From Acidobacteria bacterium AB60 (GTDB taxonomy: Bacteria; Acidobacteriota; Terriglobia; Terriglobales; Acidobacteriaceae), in assembly GCA_008682415.1 (NCBI GenBank), contig VANK01000001.1, positions 372,001 through 436,000 on the forward strand: a stretch of 64,000 nucleotides of DNA, given 5' to 3'. The position numbers and the translations under genes are program-made. The notes under the pieces are model-generated. The model did no database searches and had not been told where the DNA came from. It saw only the letters and a list, made by a program, of their open reading frames with translations. Position 1 is the first letter of the stretch. Each line of letters opens with the position of its first letter. Shown one piece after another: positions 45,643-53,840 of this stretch.

Positions 45643-45944
45643 ATGGACATACGAAGCAGCATGGATGGATTGAGATCCCTTTTCGGCGTCTCGCAGCCGC
45701 CCGCGTCGCAGGCCCAGCAGGTCCGCACCGGCCAGCCCTCGGAGGCCTTCAACGCCGACCGCGCCACCTTTCCACGGCGGGAAGTTTCGCCTCGCAGGCG
45801 CTTGCCGGGGACGAGGTCCGCATGGACAAAGTCGCCGCCATACAGGCCGCCCTCGCCTCGGGCGCGTATAACGTTCCCGCCTCCGCGGTAGCCTCCAGAA
45901 TGGTTGACGCCATGCTTGAGCCCACGGACCCGTCGCAGTCTTGA
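45643..45944 (+). pseudogene. flgM: flgM (anti-sigma-28 factor) interrupted by a -1 frameshift
   Basis: From ATG 45643 (AAGGAG six bases upstream) the frame reads DIRSSMDGLRSLFGVSQ... to ADRATF at about 45771. It then loses similarity and stops at 45889-45891. The -1 frame continues the FlgM pattern at once: LSTAGSFASQALAGDEVRMD, KVAAIQAALASGAYNVPASA, VASRMVDAMLEP, to 45944. One missing base near 45768 explains both halves. No obvious slippery heptamer is present. An ATG at 45822 with GAGG five bases upstream could still make the sigma-binding C-terminal part. This is either a mutation, a sequencing error or an unusual recoding event. Confidence 0.8.
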
Positions 45945-45957
45945 GAGGAAGGATCGC

Positions 45958-46338
45958 ATGCCAGCGGCAGCCAAGCTCGAAACCGGCGCCGGCAACCCGG
46001 AGCGGCAGCTTAACCTGCCGCAGCCGCAACTGCAGGCCTCCGACCTGCGCCGCATCGTCCGCGAAGCCTCCCAGGCGCTTGCGTTTCTCGATGTCCTGCG
46101 CCTCGAAGAACTGGCCGCCTCCTGCCAGAAGCTCATCAGCGATTCCGCCCGCCCCGCATCCTCCCCGGCACTCGCTGTCGAGGTGCGCCAGGCTGCTCCG
46201 GAGATGGCCGTCTTCGCGCGCGTCCTTGAGGCCACCCGCGCGAATCTGGACGTGATGCGCCGCCTCCGTGCGCTGCGCCAGGGCAGCCTCGAGTACAACC
46301 CAACCAGGCAGGGTGAGAGCGGCCATGGGGACGATTAG
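45958..46338 (+). CDS. flgN: FlgN-like flagellar export chaperone
   Basis: A 126-aa helical protein starting at ATG 45958, with AGGAAGGA upstream. Long amphipathic helices (ASDLRRIVREASQALAFLDVLRLEELAAS, VEVRQAAPEMAVFARVLEATRANLDVMRRLRAL) match the FlgN type. Place between flgM and flgK, which FlgN serves, supports the call. It overlaps flgK by 14 bases. Confidence 0.62.
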   Translation: MPAAAKLETGAGNPERQLNLPQPQLQASDLRRIVREASQALAFLDVLRLEELAASCQKLISDSARPASSPALAVEVRQAAPEMAVFARVLEATRANLDVMRRLRALRQGSLEYNPTRQGESGHGDD

Positions 46339-47812
46339 CAGCGCCTTCAGCATCATCTCCGGAGCCCTCGATGCCGACCAGTCCGGACTGAGCATCATCG
46401 CCGGCAACGTGGCCAACGCCAATACTCCCGGCTACACCCGCGAAGTTCCCAACTTCCGGGAGAACCCTCCCGTCGTCATCAACGGCGTCTCGTACGGCGC
46501 CGGCGTCAGCGAGACTGGCGCAACCTCCCTGCGCGACCGCGTCCTCCTCCAGCGCCTGGATCAGCAGCAGCAGCTCGCCTCCGCCTCCGCGGCGCGTCTC
46601 GATGCCCTCAACAACGTCCAGGCCCTCTTCACGCCCGCTTCGGGATCCTCAGCCTCCGCAGCCGGCAACATCGGCAGCGATATCTCAAACTTCTTTAACT
46701 CCTTCTCTTCGCTCGAAGCCAATCCCACCGACAACGCGCTCCGCCAGCAGGTCCTCTCACGGGCCTCTACCCTGGCCGCCGACATCTCCGGCACGGCGAC
46801 AGCCCTTGGCCAGCAGCAGGCGGCGCTCGATCAGCAGGCCGCGGCGGTCATCACCCAGGTCAACGCTCTCACCCGGGCCATCGCCGACCTCAACCAGCAG
46901 ATCCAGTCGCTGACCACCGGAGCAGACGCCGGAACCCTCGAAGACCAGCGCCAGCTGGACCTCTCCAAGCTCTCCCAGCTCATCGGCATCAACCAGATCG
47001 CCACCGAGAACAACGGACTCACCGTCACCGCCACCTCGGGGGAGACGCTGCTCTCTCACGGTGTCGCTCACGCCATCACCGCCGGAATGGTCGGCGGCAG
47101 CACGCACTTCTTCCTCGGCGGCAACGACATCACCGCCAGCCTGACGCGCGGCGGCGGTCAGCTCGGCGGGACCCTCACCGCGCGCGATCAGGACATTCCC
47201 AATCTCCTTGGCAGCCTCGACCAGCTCGCCTTCGCCATCACCACCGAGGTCAACGCGCAAAGCCAGAAGGGCGTCGATCTCAACGGCAATCCCGGTGTCG
47301 CTCTCTTCCAGCAACCCGCGCCCATCGCCGGCAAACCGGTGGACTACGGCAGCGCTGTCCGCATGAGCGTTGCCATCGCCAGTCCGAACCTCGTCGCCGC
47401 CGGAGCTGTCGGGCAGGGAAGCGGAGATAACAGCAACGCCATCGACCTCGCCAACCTCGGCACTCTTGCCAATCCGTCTGTTCTCAACGGCCTCGTTCTT
47501 CCGGATGGCACGGTGCTGGCTCCCGGCCAGACTCTGCTCAACGGCCAGACGCCCAGCAACCACTACTCCGGCCTCGTCACCTCGCTGGGCTCCCTCGTCG
47601 CACAGGTGCAAACCGAAGAAACCGCACACAGCGCCTCCGTCACCCAGTTGCAGACGCAGAACAATGCGCTCTCCGCCGTCAACCTGAACGATGAAGCCTC
47701 CGCCCTCACTACGCTGGAGCGCAGTTATCAGGCGGCATCGCAGGTCTTCGCCATCCTCAACTCTCTCATGGCCTCGGCTCTCAACCTGGGCAGCCCGTCC
47801 ACCGTCGCCTGA
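46325..47812 (+). CDS. flgK: Flagellar hook-associated protein FlgK
   Basis: A 495-aa hook-filament junction protein from ATG 46325. The N terminus has SGLSIIAGNVANANTPGYTREV. The middle has the LNQQIQSLTTGADAGTLEDQRQLDLSKLSQLIGI segment, and the C-terminal helix has VNLNDEASALTTLERSYQAASQVFAILNSLM. All three family landmarks are intact. Confidence 0.93.
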   Translation: MGTISSAFSIISGALDADQSGLSIIAGNVANANTPGYTREVPNFRENPPVVINGVSYGAGVSETGATSLRDRVLLQRLDQQQQLASASAARLDALNNVQALFTPASGSSASAAGNIGSDISNFFNSFSSLEANPTDNALRQQVLSRASTLAADISGTATALGQQQAALDQQAAAVITQVNALTRAIADLNQQIQSLTTGADAGTLEDQRQLDLSKLSQLIGINQIATENNGLTVTATSGETLLSHGVAHAITAGMVGGSTHFFLGGNDITASLTRGGGQLGGTLTARDQDIPNLLGSLDQLAFAITTEVNAQSQKGVDLNGNPGVALFQQPAPIAGKPVDYGSAVRMSVAIASPNLVAAGAVGQGSGDNSNAIDLANLGTLANPSVLNGLVLPDGTVLAPGQTLLNGQTPSNHYSGLVTSLGSLVAQVQTEETAHSASVTQLQTQNNALSAVNLNDEASALTTLERSYQAASQVFAILNSLMASALNLGSPSTVA

Positions 47813-47831
47813 GCCCTTCGCAAAGGAACAC

Positions 47832-48731
47832 ATGCGCGTCGATCCCCACTACGTCACCGGCCTGGTCGCCGCCCTCAACACCGCGCAGGCCTCCACGCAG
47901 CAGCTCTCGTCTCAACTTTCCAGCGGCGTTCGCGTCACCTCGCTGAGCGCCGACCCCCTGGCCGCCGGCGAAAATGTTCGTCTCCTCAACCAGATGCAGC
48001 AGGACGATTCATTCACCCAATCGGCCAACCTGGTCACCGGCCAGCTGCAGGTCGCCGACTCCGCCCTCGGCCAGGTCGTCACCCAGCTCACCCAGGCCGT
48101 CTCCCTCGCTACCAGCGCCAACAACGGCACAATGAACGCCAGCAACCGCCAGTCCATCGCCAACCAGATCGCCGGCATCCGCGGCGAGATCCTCACCCTG
48201 GCCAACTCCAGCTACCAGGGGCAGTACATCTTCGCCGGCACCGCTACGTCCGCGCCCCCTTTCACCCTCGACAACAGCACCACACCGGCCACCATCAACT
48301 ATGCCGGCAATCAAATCGTCAACTACCTCCAGACGCCCGGCGGCCAGAAGATTCAGCTCAACCTGCCCGGCACCGAGATCTTCGACGGGCCCGGCGCAAG
48401 CGTGCTCGCCGCCCTCAACAGCCTCGTCGCCGACTACTCCAATCCTGCCTTCAACGTCGCCGCCGCCATCAACGACACGCAGGCCCTCAGCACCTCTCTC
48501 AACTTTGTCTCGCAGCAGCGCGTCATCCTCGACAACGCCACCACCCAGCTCACCGACAGCTCCAACGCCGTCACCGCCGAGCGCACCCAGCTCACCGCCG
48601 CCCAAACCACGCTCATGCAGGCCGACATTCCCCAGATCGCCACCCAGCTCTCGCTCTCCGAGACCCAGCAGACCGCGCTCGAAGCTGTCATCGCGCGCCT
48701 CGGCTCCGGCAGCCTCTTCGACAAGATGTAG
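47832..48731 (+). CDS. flgL: Flagellar hook-associated protein FlgL
   Basis: A 299-aa second junction protein. It has a flagellin-like N terminus (TGLVAALNTAQASTQQLSSQLSSGVRV), a middle segment YQGQYIFAGTAT and a C-terminal coiled coil (QIATQLSLSETQQTALEAVIARLGSGSLFD). It is the last flagellar gene; filament protein genes are not in the window. Confidence 0.9.
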   Translation: MRVDPHYVTGLVAALNTAQASTQQLSSQLSSGVRVTSLSADPLAAGENVRLLNQMQQDDSFTQSANLVTGQLQVADSALGQVVTQLTQAVSLATSANNGTMNASNRQSIANQIAGIRGEILTLANSSYQGQYIFAGTATSAPPFTLDNSTTPATINYAGNQIVNYLQTPGGQKIQLNLPGTEIFDGPGASVLAALNSLVADYSNPAFNVAAAINDTQALSTSLNFVSQQRVILDNATTQLTDSSNAVTAERTQLTAAQTTLMQADIPQIATQLSLSETQQTALEAVIARLGSGSLFDKM

Positions 48732-48815
48732 TCCCCCCCTCCCCACGTCCCCCCGCCGCCCTTCATCCGCCACTCCTCAAAGCTGCCCCCGTTATACTTA
48801 CTGCAACAGGACTCC

Positions 48816-49040
48816 ATGTTCGGACCCATCCGTTTTCTCTGGAACGCGACCCGCGGCTCCCGCCTTGCCCCATGGCGCAGCCCCTATCTTCGCTGGCGCC
48901 TCGAGACCTACTCCGGCATGTGGGCGGAGAAGATGCAGCTCCGCGATATCTTCAGCTTCGTCTGGGCGCAGCGCTGGGAGTTCCTGAGCTTTCTCTTCTG
49001 GACCGGCCGCGTGCAGCGCGAAGCGCGCCGCCGCCCATAA
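48816..49040 (+). CDS. Small basic protein of unknown function
   Basis: A 74-aa protein rich in Trp, Arg and Phe (FLWNATRGSRLAPWRSPYLRWRLETY, IFSFVWAQRWEFLSFLFWTG). One hydrophobic patch near residues 43-64 may touch the membrane. A TATACT hexamer lies about 25 bases before the ATG. I recognise no family. Confidence 0.5.
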   Translation: MFGPIRFLWNATRGSRLAPWRSPYLRWRLETYSGMWAEKMQLRDIFSFVWAQRWEFLSFLFWTGRVQREARRRP

Positions 49041-49048
49041 TCCTCCCC

Positions 49049-49081
49049 AGACCCGTCCCACACCCGTCCCAGACCCGTCCC
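49049..49081. repeat. Three 11-bp tandem repeats
   Basis: Three units of A(G/C)ACCCGTCCC lie directly before the xylanase gene, the last one ending 10 bases upstream of its ATG and merging into the AGGTG ribosome-site region. Confidence 0.7.
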
Positions 49082-49091
49082 AGGTGATCTC

Positions 49092-50414
49092 ATGGCAGCA
49101 CCCCTCCTCCCCGCGTCCCGGCCCGCTATGACCCGCCGAACCCTCCTGAAATCCGCGGCCGTCGCTGCCGGCGCCCTCGCCGCGCCGCGCTGGCTCCCGG
49201 CCGCCCAGCTCGGTCCGGACTCCCGCGTCTCCTTCACCGGCGCCGACTCCCTCCGCGCCCACGCTCAGGCTCGCGGCCTCTTCTACGGCGCATCCGTTCA
49301 TCCGGCTCTCCTTGACCTCGACGGCCTGGCCAACGGCAACACCGCCGATCCCTACACCGAGCTCGTCGTCTCCCAGGCCAACATCCTCGTTGCCGAGAAC
49401 GCCATGAAGTGGGAGGCCCTCCGTCCTACCGCCGCCACCTTCAACTTCGCTCCCGCCGACCGGCTCCTTCGTTTCGCCACCCTCGCCCAGCAGCGCGTCC
49501 GCGGCCACAATCTCTGCTGGCACGAAGCACTCCCCGCCTGGTTCAAGGCCACCGCCACCACCACCAACGCGCGCAATCTTCTCGTTGAGCACATCCAGAC
49601 CGTCGCCGGCCGCTACAAAGGCCAGATCCACAGCTGGGATGTCGTCAATGAAGCCGTCGAGCCCAAAGACGGCCGCCCCGACGGCCTCCGCACCTCTCCC
49701 TGGCTCGGCCTCGTCGGCCCCGACTACATCGAGCTCGCCTTCCAGACCGCCGCCGCCGCCGACCCCGGCGCCAAGCTCGTCTACAACGAGTACGGCATCG
49801 AGCTCGACACCGCCGAAGACGCCGCCAAGCGCGGCCACGTCATGATGCTGCTCCGCCGCCTCAAGGCGCGCAACATTCCCATCCACGCCGTCGGCATCCA
49901 GAGCCATCTCCAGGCCACCGGCCCGCAACCGGGCATCGGCCTCCAGACCTTGATCCGCGATGTGCGCAAGCTCGGCCTCGACGCCTACATCACCGAACTC
50001 GACGTCAACACCCACAATCTCGAAGGCGGCCCCGAGGCGCAGGACTACGCCGTCGCCCAGGTCTATCGCAACTATCTCGGTCTCGTCCTCGCCGAACCCA
50101 ACGTCCCGGTCGTCCTCACCTGGGGCATCACCGCCGCCCACACCTTCCTCAACGAATCCAGCGAGCCATGGATCCGCCGCGCCGATGGCTTCCGCCAGCA
50201 CCCGCTGCCCTTTGACGACGACTACCGCCCCACCCCGGCCTTCATCGCGCTGCGCAACGCCATCGACTACTCCCGTCCCCTCGTCGCCACGCCCGCCGCC
50301 CCGGCCACCCCGCAGATCGACCCCAACAGCCTCTACAAGCCCTTCCGCGTGCAGGGAAGCCCCACCACCGCACCCCCGCCCGCAAGCCTTCCGCCCACGC
50401 CGCAAGAGCAATGA
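49092..50414 (+). CDS. GH10 endo-1,4-beta-xylanase, Tat-exported
   Basis: A 440-aa glycoside hydrolase that cleaves xylan backbones. The catalytic acid/base is in SWDVVNEAVE (about Glu187) and the nucleophile in ITELDVN (about Glu302). GHNLCWHEALPAWF and a late VVLTWGITAAHTF complete the GH10 barrel. The N terminus TRRTLLKSAAVAAGALAAP has twin arginines, so Tat export is likely; ATG 49128 is an alternative start. The tail (about 395-440) is proline-rich. No carbohydrate-binding module is seen. It fits a plant-polymer-degrading soil bacterium. Confidence 0.92.
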   Translation: MAAPLLPASRPAMTRRTLLKSAAVAAGALAAPRWLPAAQLGPDSRVSFTGADSLRAHAQARGLFYGASVHPALLDLDGLANGNTADPYTELVVSQANILVAENAMKWEALRPTAATFNFAPADRLLRFATLAQQRVRGHNLCWHEALPAWFKATATTTNARNLLVEHIQTVAGRYKGQIHSWDVVNEAVEPKDGRPDGLRTSPWLGLVGPDYIELAFQTAAAADPGAKLVYNEYGIELDTAEDAAKRGHVMMLLRRLKARNIPIHAVGIQSHLQATGPQPGIGLQTLIRDVRKLGLDAYITELDVNTHNLEGGPEAQDYAVAQVYRNYLGLVLAEPNVPVVLTWGITAAHTFLNESSEPWIRRADGFRQHPLPFDDDYRPTPAFIALRNAIDYSRPLVATPAAPATPQIDPNSLYKPFRVQGSPTTAPPPASLPPTPQEQ

Positions 50415-50416
50415 GA

Positions 50417-50478
50417 AAGGGACCAGCTTGACGGTCAGGCCGGGGTTGACCGCATTCACTCTGACGCCGTGCTGATGT
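50417..50478 (-). pseudogene. Short relic of a short-chain dehydrogenase/reductase gene
   Basis: On the minus strand about 20 codons read HGVRVNAVNPGLTVKLVPF, which is the conserved late SDR motif (G-x-R-V-N-x-V-x-P-G). The flanking sequence does not continue the protein. It lies three bases past the xylanase stop, next to an amidase gene that looks imported, so it may be a recombination scar. Confidence 0.45.
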
Positions 50479-50586
50479 TGGTCGGGACCCATGCGCAGCC
50501 CGTTCGATTCCGTGCGGCGGGAAGCGGGAGTGTCTCCCGAAGGGGTTAGAATTCGAATCGACCAACCTCCATAGGAGTCATCCCAC

Positions 50587-51132
50587 TTGATCCGTGGACT
50601 TACGTTTGCCCACTTATCCCAAAACCTGCAAAGGGCCATTCAACTCGGACGGACAACCGACATCAAGCACGGTAACCGATGCGCGATGGTGATGGGGGTT
50701 GCGCTGCACCTACATCCCCGCAAGAACCGCGGAGAGGTGACCATGCGTGACCTCGCCAAGTCCGCCGAGTATAAGTATGCAAATCTCGCCAAGCATCACT
50801 TAGCTCCGCTCTTCGGTGAGAGATATGATGAGTCCGTTGGCCCGTTCGACCAGCCTTTCATGGATAAATTCTTCGTGAAGGCAAAGGACCTTGCCGCCGC
50901 CATACGCGACCGGTATGGACCGCCGGACTTTGCGGGCTCCGGTCCCGACTTTCTAAAGTCCCCACACCACAACAAGCGTGGCGTCATGTATCTGGGCGGA
51001 TTCTGGCATGGAGGAACCGGCGACCACATCGATCTCTGGACAGGGTCGAATCTGGTCATCACGGGAAGCGCGGAAAACTCCCTGAAAGAGATAAGTGGAT
51101 CCAAAGTTTTATGGCTGTGGCTGGTTGCGTAA
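50587..51132 (+). CDS. Tae4-like NlpC/P60-type amidase (orphan)
   Basis: A 181-aa protein resembling type VI secretion amidase effectors of the Tae4 group, which cut peptidoglycan cross-bridges. The probable nucleophile Cys32 is in GNRCAMVMGVAL. The His/Asp part is GTGDHIDLWTG (His147, Asp149), preceded by NKRGVMYLGGFW. It starts at TTG 50587 with AGGAG upstream. There is no signal peptide, and no VgrG, Hcp, PAAR or immunity-like gene is next to it. Codon use is less GC-biased than its neighbours, which suggests transfer. It may be a domesticated or remotely secreted effector. Confidence 0.62.
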   Translation: MIRGLTFAHLSQNLQRAIQLGRTTDIKHGNRCAMVMGVALHLHPRKNRGEVTMRDLAKSAEYKYANLAKHHLAPLFGERYDESVGPFDQPFMDKFFVKAKDLAAAIRDRYGPPDFAGSGPDFLKSPHHNKRGVMYLGGFWHGGTGDHIDLWTGSNLVITGSAENSLKEISGSKVLWLWLVA

Positions 51133-51262
51133 CTACTGATCTCCGGCGTTCCTGGGCGCGTGACACCGCGCCGTCGCGGGCCGCTAGGAACCCGGCAGGT
51201 TAGGGAAGCGCGGGCGATCATACACGCGCAATCTGCGAACATGCCGTTTGGGTTTCGCGCCG

Positions 51263-52282
51263 TTATTCGAGATTTGATTTGTTCCGGATTGCTTCCACGT
51301 CCTCTCGAATCGCTGCCGTCACGTCCGCGGGAGCCTCGAGGTTCATGTTATGGCCGCTGTGAACGATGATCTGCCTGTGATTGCTCGAAAGCAATGCGAG
51401 TCGCGCCTGGCCGTCCTTTCGCTCCTTATCCAGTTGCGCCGCGGGAATCTCCAGATCATTCCCGTACCCGCTTTCGGCGCGCGTCAGCACGACCACGGGA
51501 ATCTTCCCCAATGCGCCAGCCTGGGACTTGGCTAACCATCGCGTAAAGTAATCCGCAGACCATTCGGTTTCGCTGCCTTCAGCGCCGTAGACTCCTGGCA
51601 ACTGCTGCGCCCATACCTGCAGTTTTTGCTCAGCCGGAGGAAGAGCTTTGAACATCGGGTCAAGGGACTTTACTTCGGGCGGAAGGTCCTCCGCTCGCAT
51701 CGTTGGCCTATCAGGTTCAGTCACTGTCTCACGCGGGCTTGGAATTGCTACACCCTTTGCCCCATCCCCGAGCCGAAGCGTCTTCCCGCCGCCGATTGGA
51801 ATTCGCTCCCCTTCAAAGGCGGAGTCCACAAAGACTAATCCAGCAACCAAATGTGGATAGGTCAAAGCGAAGTTTCTTGCTACAGGCCCGCCATAGGAGT
51901 GGCCCACCAGCACGTAAGGGCCGCGCTTGCCGAGCTTGAGCAGGGCGTCGTGTAGTTCGAGATTGAGTTGATCGAAGGTGCGAGGCCTAGGTCCGGGTTC
52001 GCTCCACGCATAACCTGCCCGATCATAGGTACAGATTCGAGTGAAGCGGGAGACTTGCTCCTGCACCAGAATCCAATCGAACGAGAAGTCTCCAAGACCG
52101 CTCTCGACCACGACCGCCGGCACGCCGCGGCCGGTGCAGTGGACGTGCAGCTTGTGCCCTCCCAGGCTCACGAGCTTCCCCGGAGGTTTGGGCGGCACAG
52201 GCTCAGCACGCGCTATCAAGGCCGCACAAGCAACCACAATCGCTGTAGAAACAATGCAAGCGACACCGTACCTCTTTCTCAT
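51263..52282 (-). CDS. Exported alpha/beta hydrolase
   Basis: A 339-aa protein with an N-terminal signal peptide (VACIVSTAIVVACAALIARAEP). It carries the alpha/beta-hydrolase triad: nucleophile in VLVGHSYGGPVAR, an acid probably in the VVVLTRAESGYGNDLE region, and histidine in VHSGHNMNLEAP. CTYDRAGYAWSEPGPRPRT is the typical oxyanion-side strand. The substrate cannot be predicted. Confidence 0.82.
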   Translation of the reverse strand: MRKRYGVACIVSTAIVVACAALIARAEPVPPKPPGKLVSLGGHKLHVHCTGRGVPAVVVESGLGDFSFDWILVQEQVSRFTRICTYDRAGYAWSEPGPRPRTFDQLNLELHDALLKLGKRGPYVLVGHSYGGPVARNFALTYPHLVAGLVFVDSAFEGERIPIGGGKTLRLGDGAKGVAIPSPRETVTEPDRPTMRAEDLPPEVKSLDPMFKALPPAEQKLQVWAQQLPGVYGAEGSETEWSADYFTRWLAKSQAGALGKIPVVVLTRAESGYGNDLEIPAAQLDKERKDGQARLALLSSNHRQIIVHSGHNMNLEAPADVTAAIREDVEAIRNKSNLE

Positions 52283-52654
52283 TCCGAACCGCCTCTCGCG
52301 TTTTGGAAGAAATGTACGCTGTACGCTTCAATCCTGCCCTGGGAATGTCACAAAATGCCTCACAGACGGGATAAGTGACCATCCAGCGATGCCTGCTCGT
52401 CCATAAGCATCTCGCCCAGCGCTCTCCACCCACACTGCCGGGAGCACCGAGGCGCTAATTTCCTGAGATGTCGATTTTGCCTTTGCAATGACAAGCCTGC
52501 CGGGGGATTCTGGAATGTGGTACTTCCTTCCAATCGGTAAACGACGCAGGCTGACGGGAAGCCCGTCCATCAGTGCCTACTCCAAATCACGCATGCAAAC
52601 CACCCTGGAAAGTGATTTGGGCGGTATGCAACATTTGCCGGACTCCCATCCTGC
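52283..52654. other. Intergenic region between the hydrolase and VOC genes
   Basis: These 372 bp are lower in GC than the coding flanks. Apart from the doubtful 80-aa frame listed separately, I see no gene, repeat or terminator. Confidence 0.5.
52328..52570 (-). CDS. Doubtful small gene upstream of the hydrolase
   Basis: An 80-aa frame has an ATG at 52570 with GGAG nine bases upstream and ends 45 bp before the hydrolase start. I see no domain or periodic pattern and cannot exclude chance. Confidence 0.2.
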   Translation of the reverse strand: MDGLPVSLRRLPIGRKYHIPESPGRLVIAKAKSTSQEISASVLPAVWVESAGRDAYGRAGIAGWSLIPSVRHFVTFPGQD

Positions 52655-53038
52655 TCAGCCGAACTTTTTCATCTTTGCCAGAACGACTGGCCTGCCGTCT
52701 GGGTCGCCAATGACCACGAATCTTCCCCATGAGGCCTCTTGGGTCTTCCAGAGAATGGACAGACCTCTGGTCTTTGCCTCTGACTCCCAGGCATCAGGAT
52801 CTTCAACGTTGAAGCGCACAGCGACACCAGTCGCGCCAGTTCCGACCGGGAAAATTCCACGTTCGTCGTGTCCGCGATCGTTGCGGTGCAAGACCACTCT
52901 TCCTGAACCCGCCCTGAGCACTGCCACAATGCCGTCTTCAAAGAGGACTGGGAGGCCCAGCAGGTCGACATAGAATGCCTTGGCCGCATTGAGATCGGCA
53001 ACAAACAGAAGAACGCTTTCAAGTTCTCCCACATTCAT
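52655..53038 (-). CDS. VOC-superfamily (glyoxalase/dioxygenase fold) protein
   Basis: A 127-aa single VOC domain: ELESVLLFVADLNAAKAFYVDLLGLPVLFEDG, then a hydrophobic strand, AVRFNVEDPDAWESEAKTRG, and GRFVVIGDPDGRPVVLAK at the end. The start ATG at 53038 has GGGAGGG eight bases upstream; the next CAT is in another frame. Members bind a metal and act on small electrophiles or confer antibiotic tolerance; the role here is unknown. Confidence 0.8.
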   Translation of the reverse strand: MNVGELESVLLFVADLNAAKAFYVDLLGLPVLFEDGIVAVLRAGSGRVVLHRNDRGHDERGIFPVGTGATGVAVRFNVEDPDAWESEAKTRGLSILWKTQEASWGRFVVIGDPDGRPVVLAKMKKFG

Positions 53039-53120
53039 CGAATAGTCCCTCCCAATCGCTTGGTGGTGGATTTCGGGAGTAGGGCATTCTGTCCCCTCGA
53101 TGTTCCCGCTCCCGGTGGTT

Positions 53121-53702
53121 CTAGTCCGCCTTGGCCTTCGACCCGCCATCCTTCGGCAACTCCACATACACGAGACCGAAGTGATTCGCCGCTCCCTGCT
53201 TCTCCCCGATCCCCACAATGTGCATCTTCTCCGGCGTTCCGGCGCGCAACTCGTGATCCTCCGACGAATCCACGCTCCCTTGCACATTCATGTGATCCTT
53301 GCTGTTCTGCGAACCGCAGGTGAGCCCGCTGCGCGTCACCTTGAGACTGCCCACCGGCTTCCCGTGATCGCACTCCAGCACCTCGCCATAACGGCCCAGC
53401 GGCTTGCGATAGAAGTCCAGAATCTTCTCCGGCGCATCCTCGCTCGTGTAACTGGCCGCAATCAGCCGGAAGTGCGAATCGCCCAAAGTGAATCCCATGT
53501 CCACGGCCGAGTTGTTGTCCGACTTCACCAGCTTCGCCCCGGGATACACCGGCAGTCCCACCTCCGCCGCGGTCACATCGCCGTTCGCATGTACCTCGAA
53601 TCCGCCGCCCGACTTCTGTGCATGCCCCTGCGTCCCTGCCAGCACCAACAACCCCACGCAACCCAGCGCAACAAGCCCGGCCCCGCCACTCCTAAAGCGC
53701 AT
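53121..53702 (-). CDS. Exported protein of unknown function
   Basis: A 193-aa protein with a clear signal peptide (GLVALGCVGLLVLAGTQGHAQ). A domain follows with GLPVYPGAKLVKSDNNSAVDMGF, AASYTSEDAPEKILDFYRKPLGRYGEVLEC and a final strand GLVYVELPKD. GGGAGGA lies five bases before the ATG. The PVYPGAK...IxxFYRxxLxxyG pattern recurs in small secreted proteins of soil bacteria, but I know no function. It diverges from the VWFA gene. Confidence 0.7.
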   Translation of the reverse strand: MRFRSGGAGLVALGCVGLLVLAGTQGHAQKSGGGFEVHANGDVTAAEVGLPVYPGAKLVKSDNNSAVDMGFTLGDSHFRLIAASYTSEDAPEKILDFYRKPLGRYGEVLECDHGKPVGSLKVTRSGLTCGSQNSKDHMNVQGSVDSSEDHELRAGTPEKMHIVGIGEKQGAANHFGLVYVELPKDGGSKAKAD

Positions 53703-53840
53703 AGAAATCCTCCCGTCCGTACGCAGCACAGTACGAATCAGGTGCGTCTCCGGTTCCGCACCCCCGTTGACCTCGCCTGCTCCCCTGCGTCCCACCCACA
53801 GCCGCCTCGTATCATCGACTCGGGAGCACCTTCGGAGACA

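Noticed and set aside
48798-50639. A 613-codon minus-strand frame across the xylanase gene
   Set aside because: It is the antisense shadow of a GC-rich gene. Only its short end segment near 50417-50478 has a protein motif, which I list as a relic.
50587-52282. A type VI secretion or toxin-immunity island around the amidase gene
   Set aside because: No Hcp, VgrG, PAAR, sheath or immunity-like gene is found; the next gene is an alpha/beta hydrolase on the other strand.
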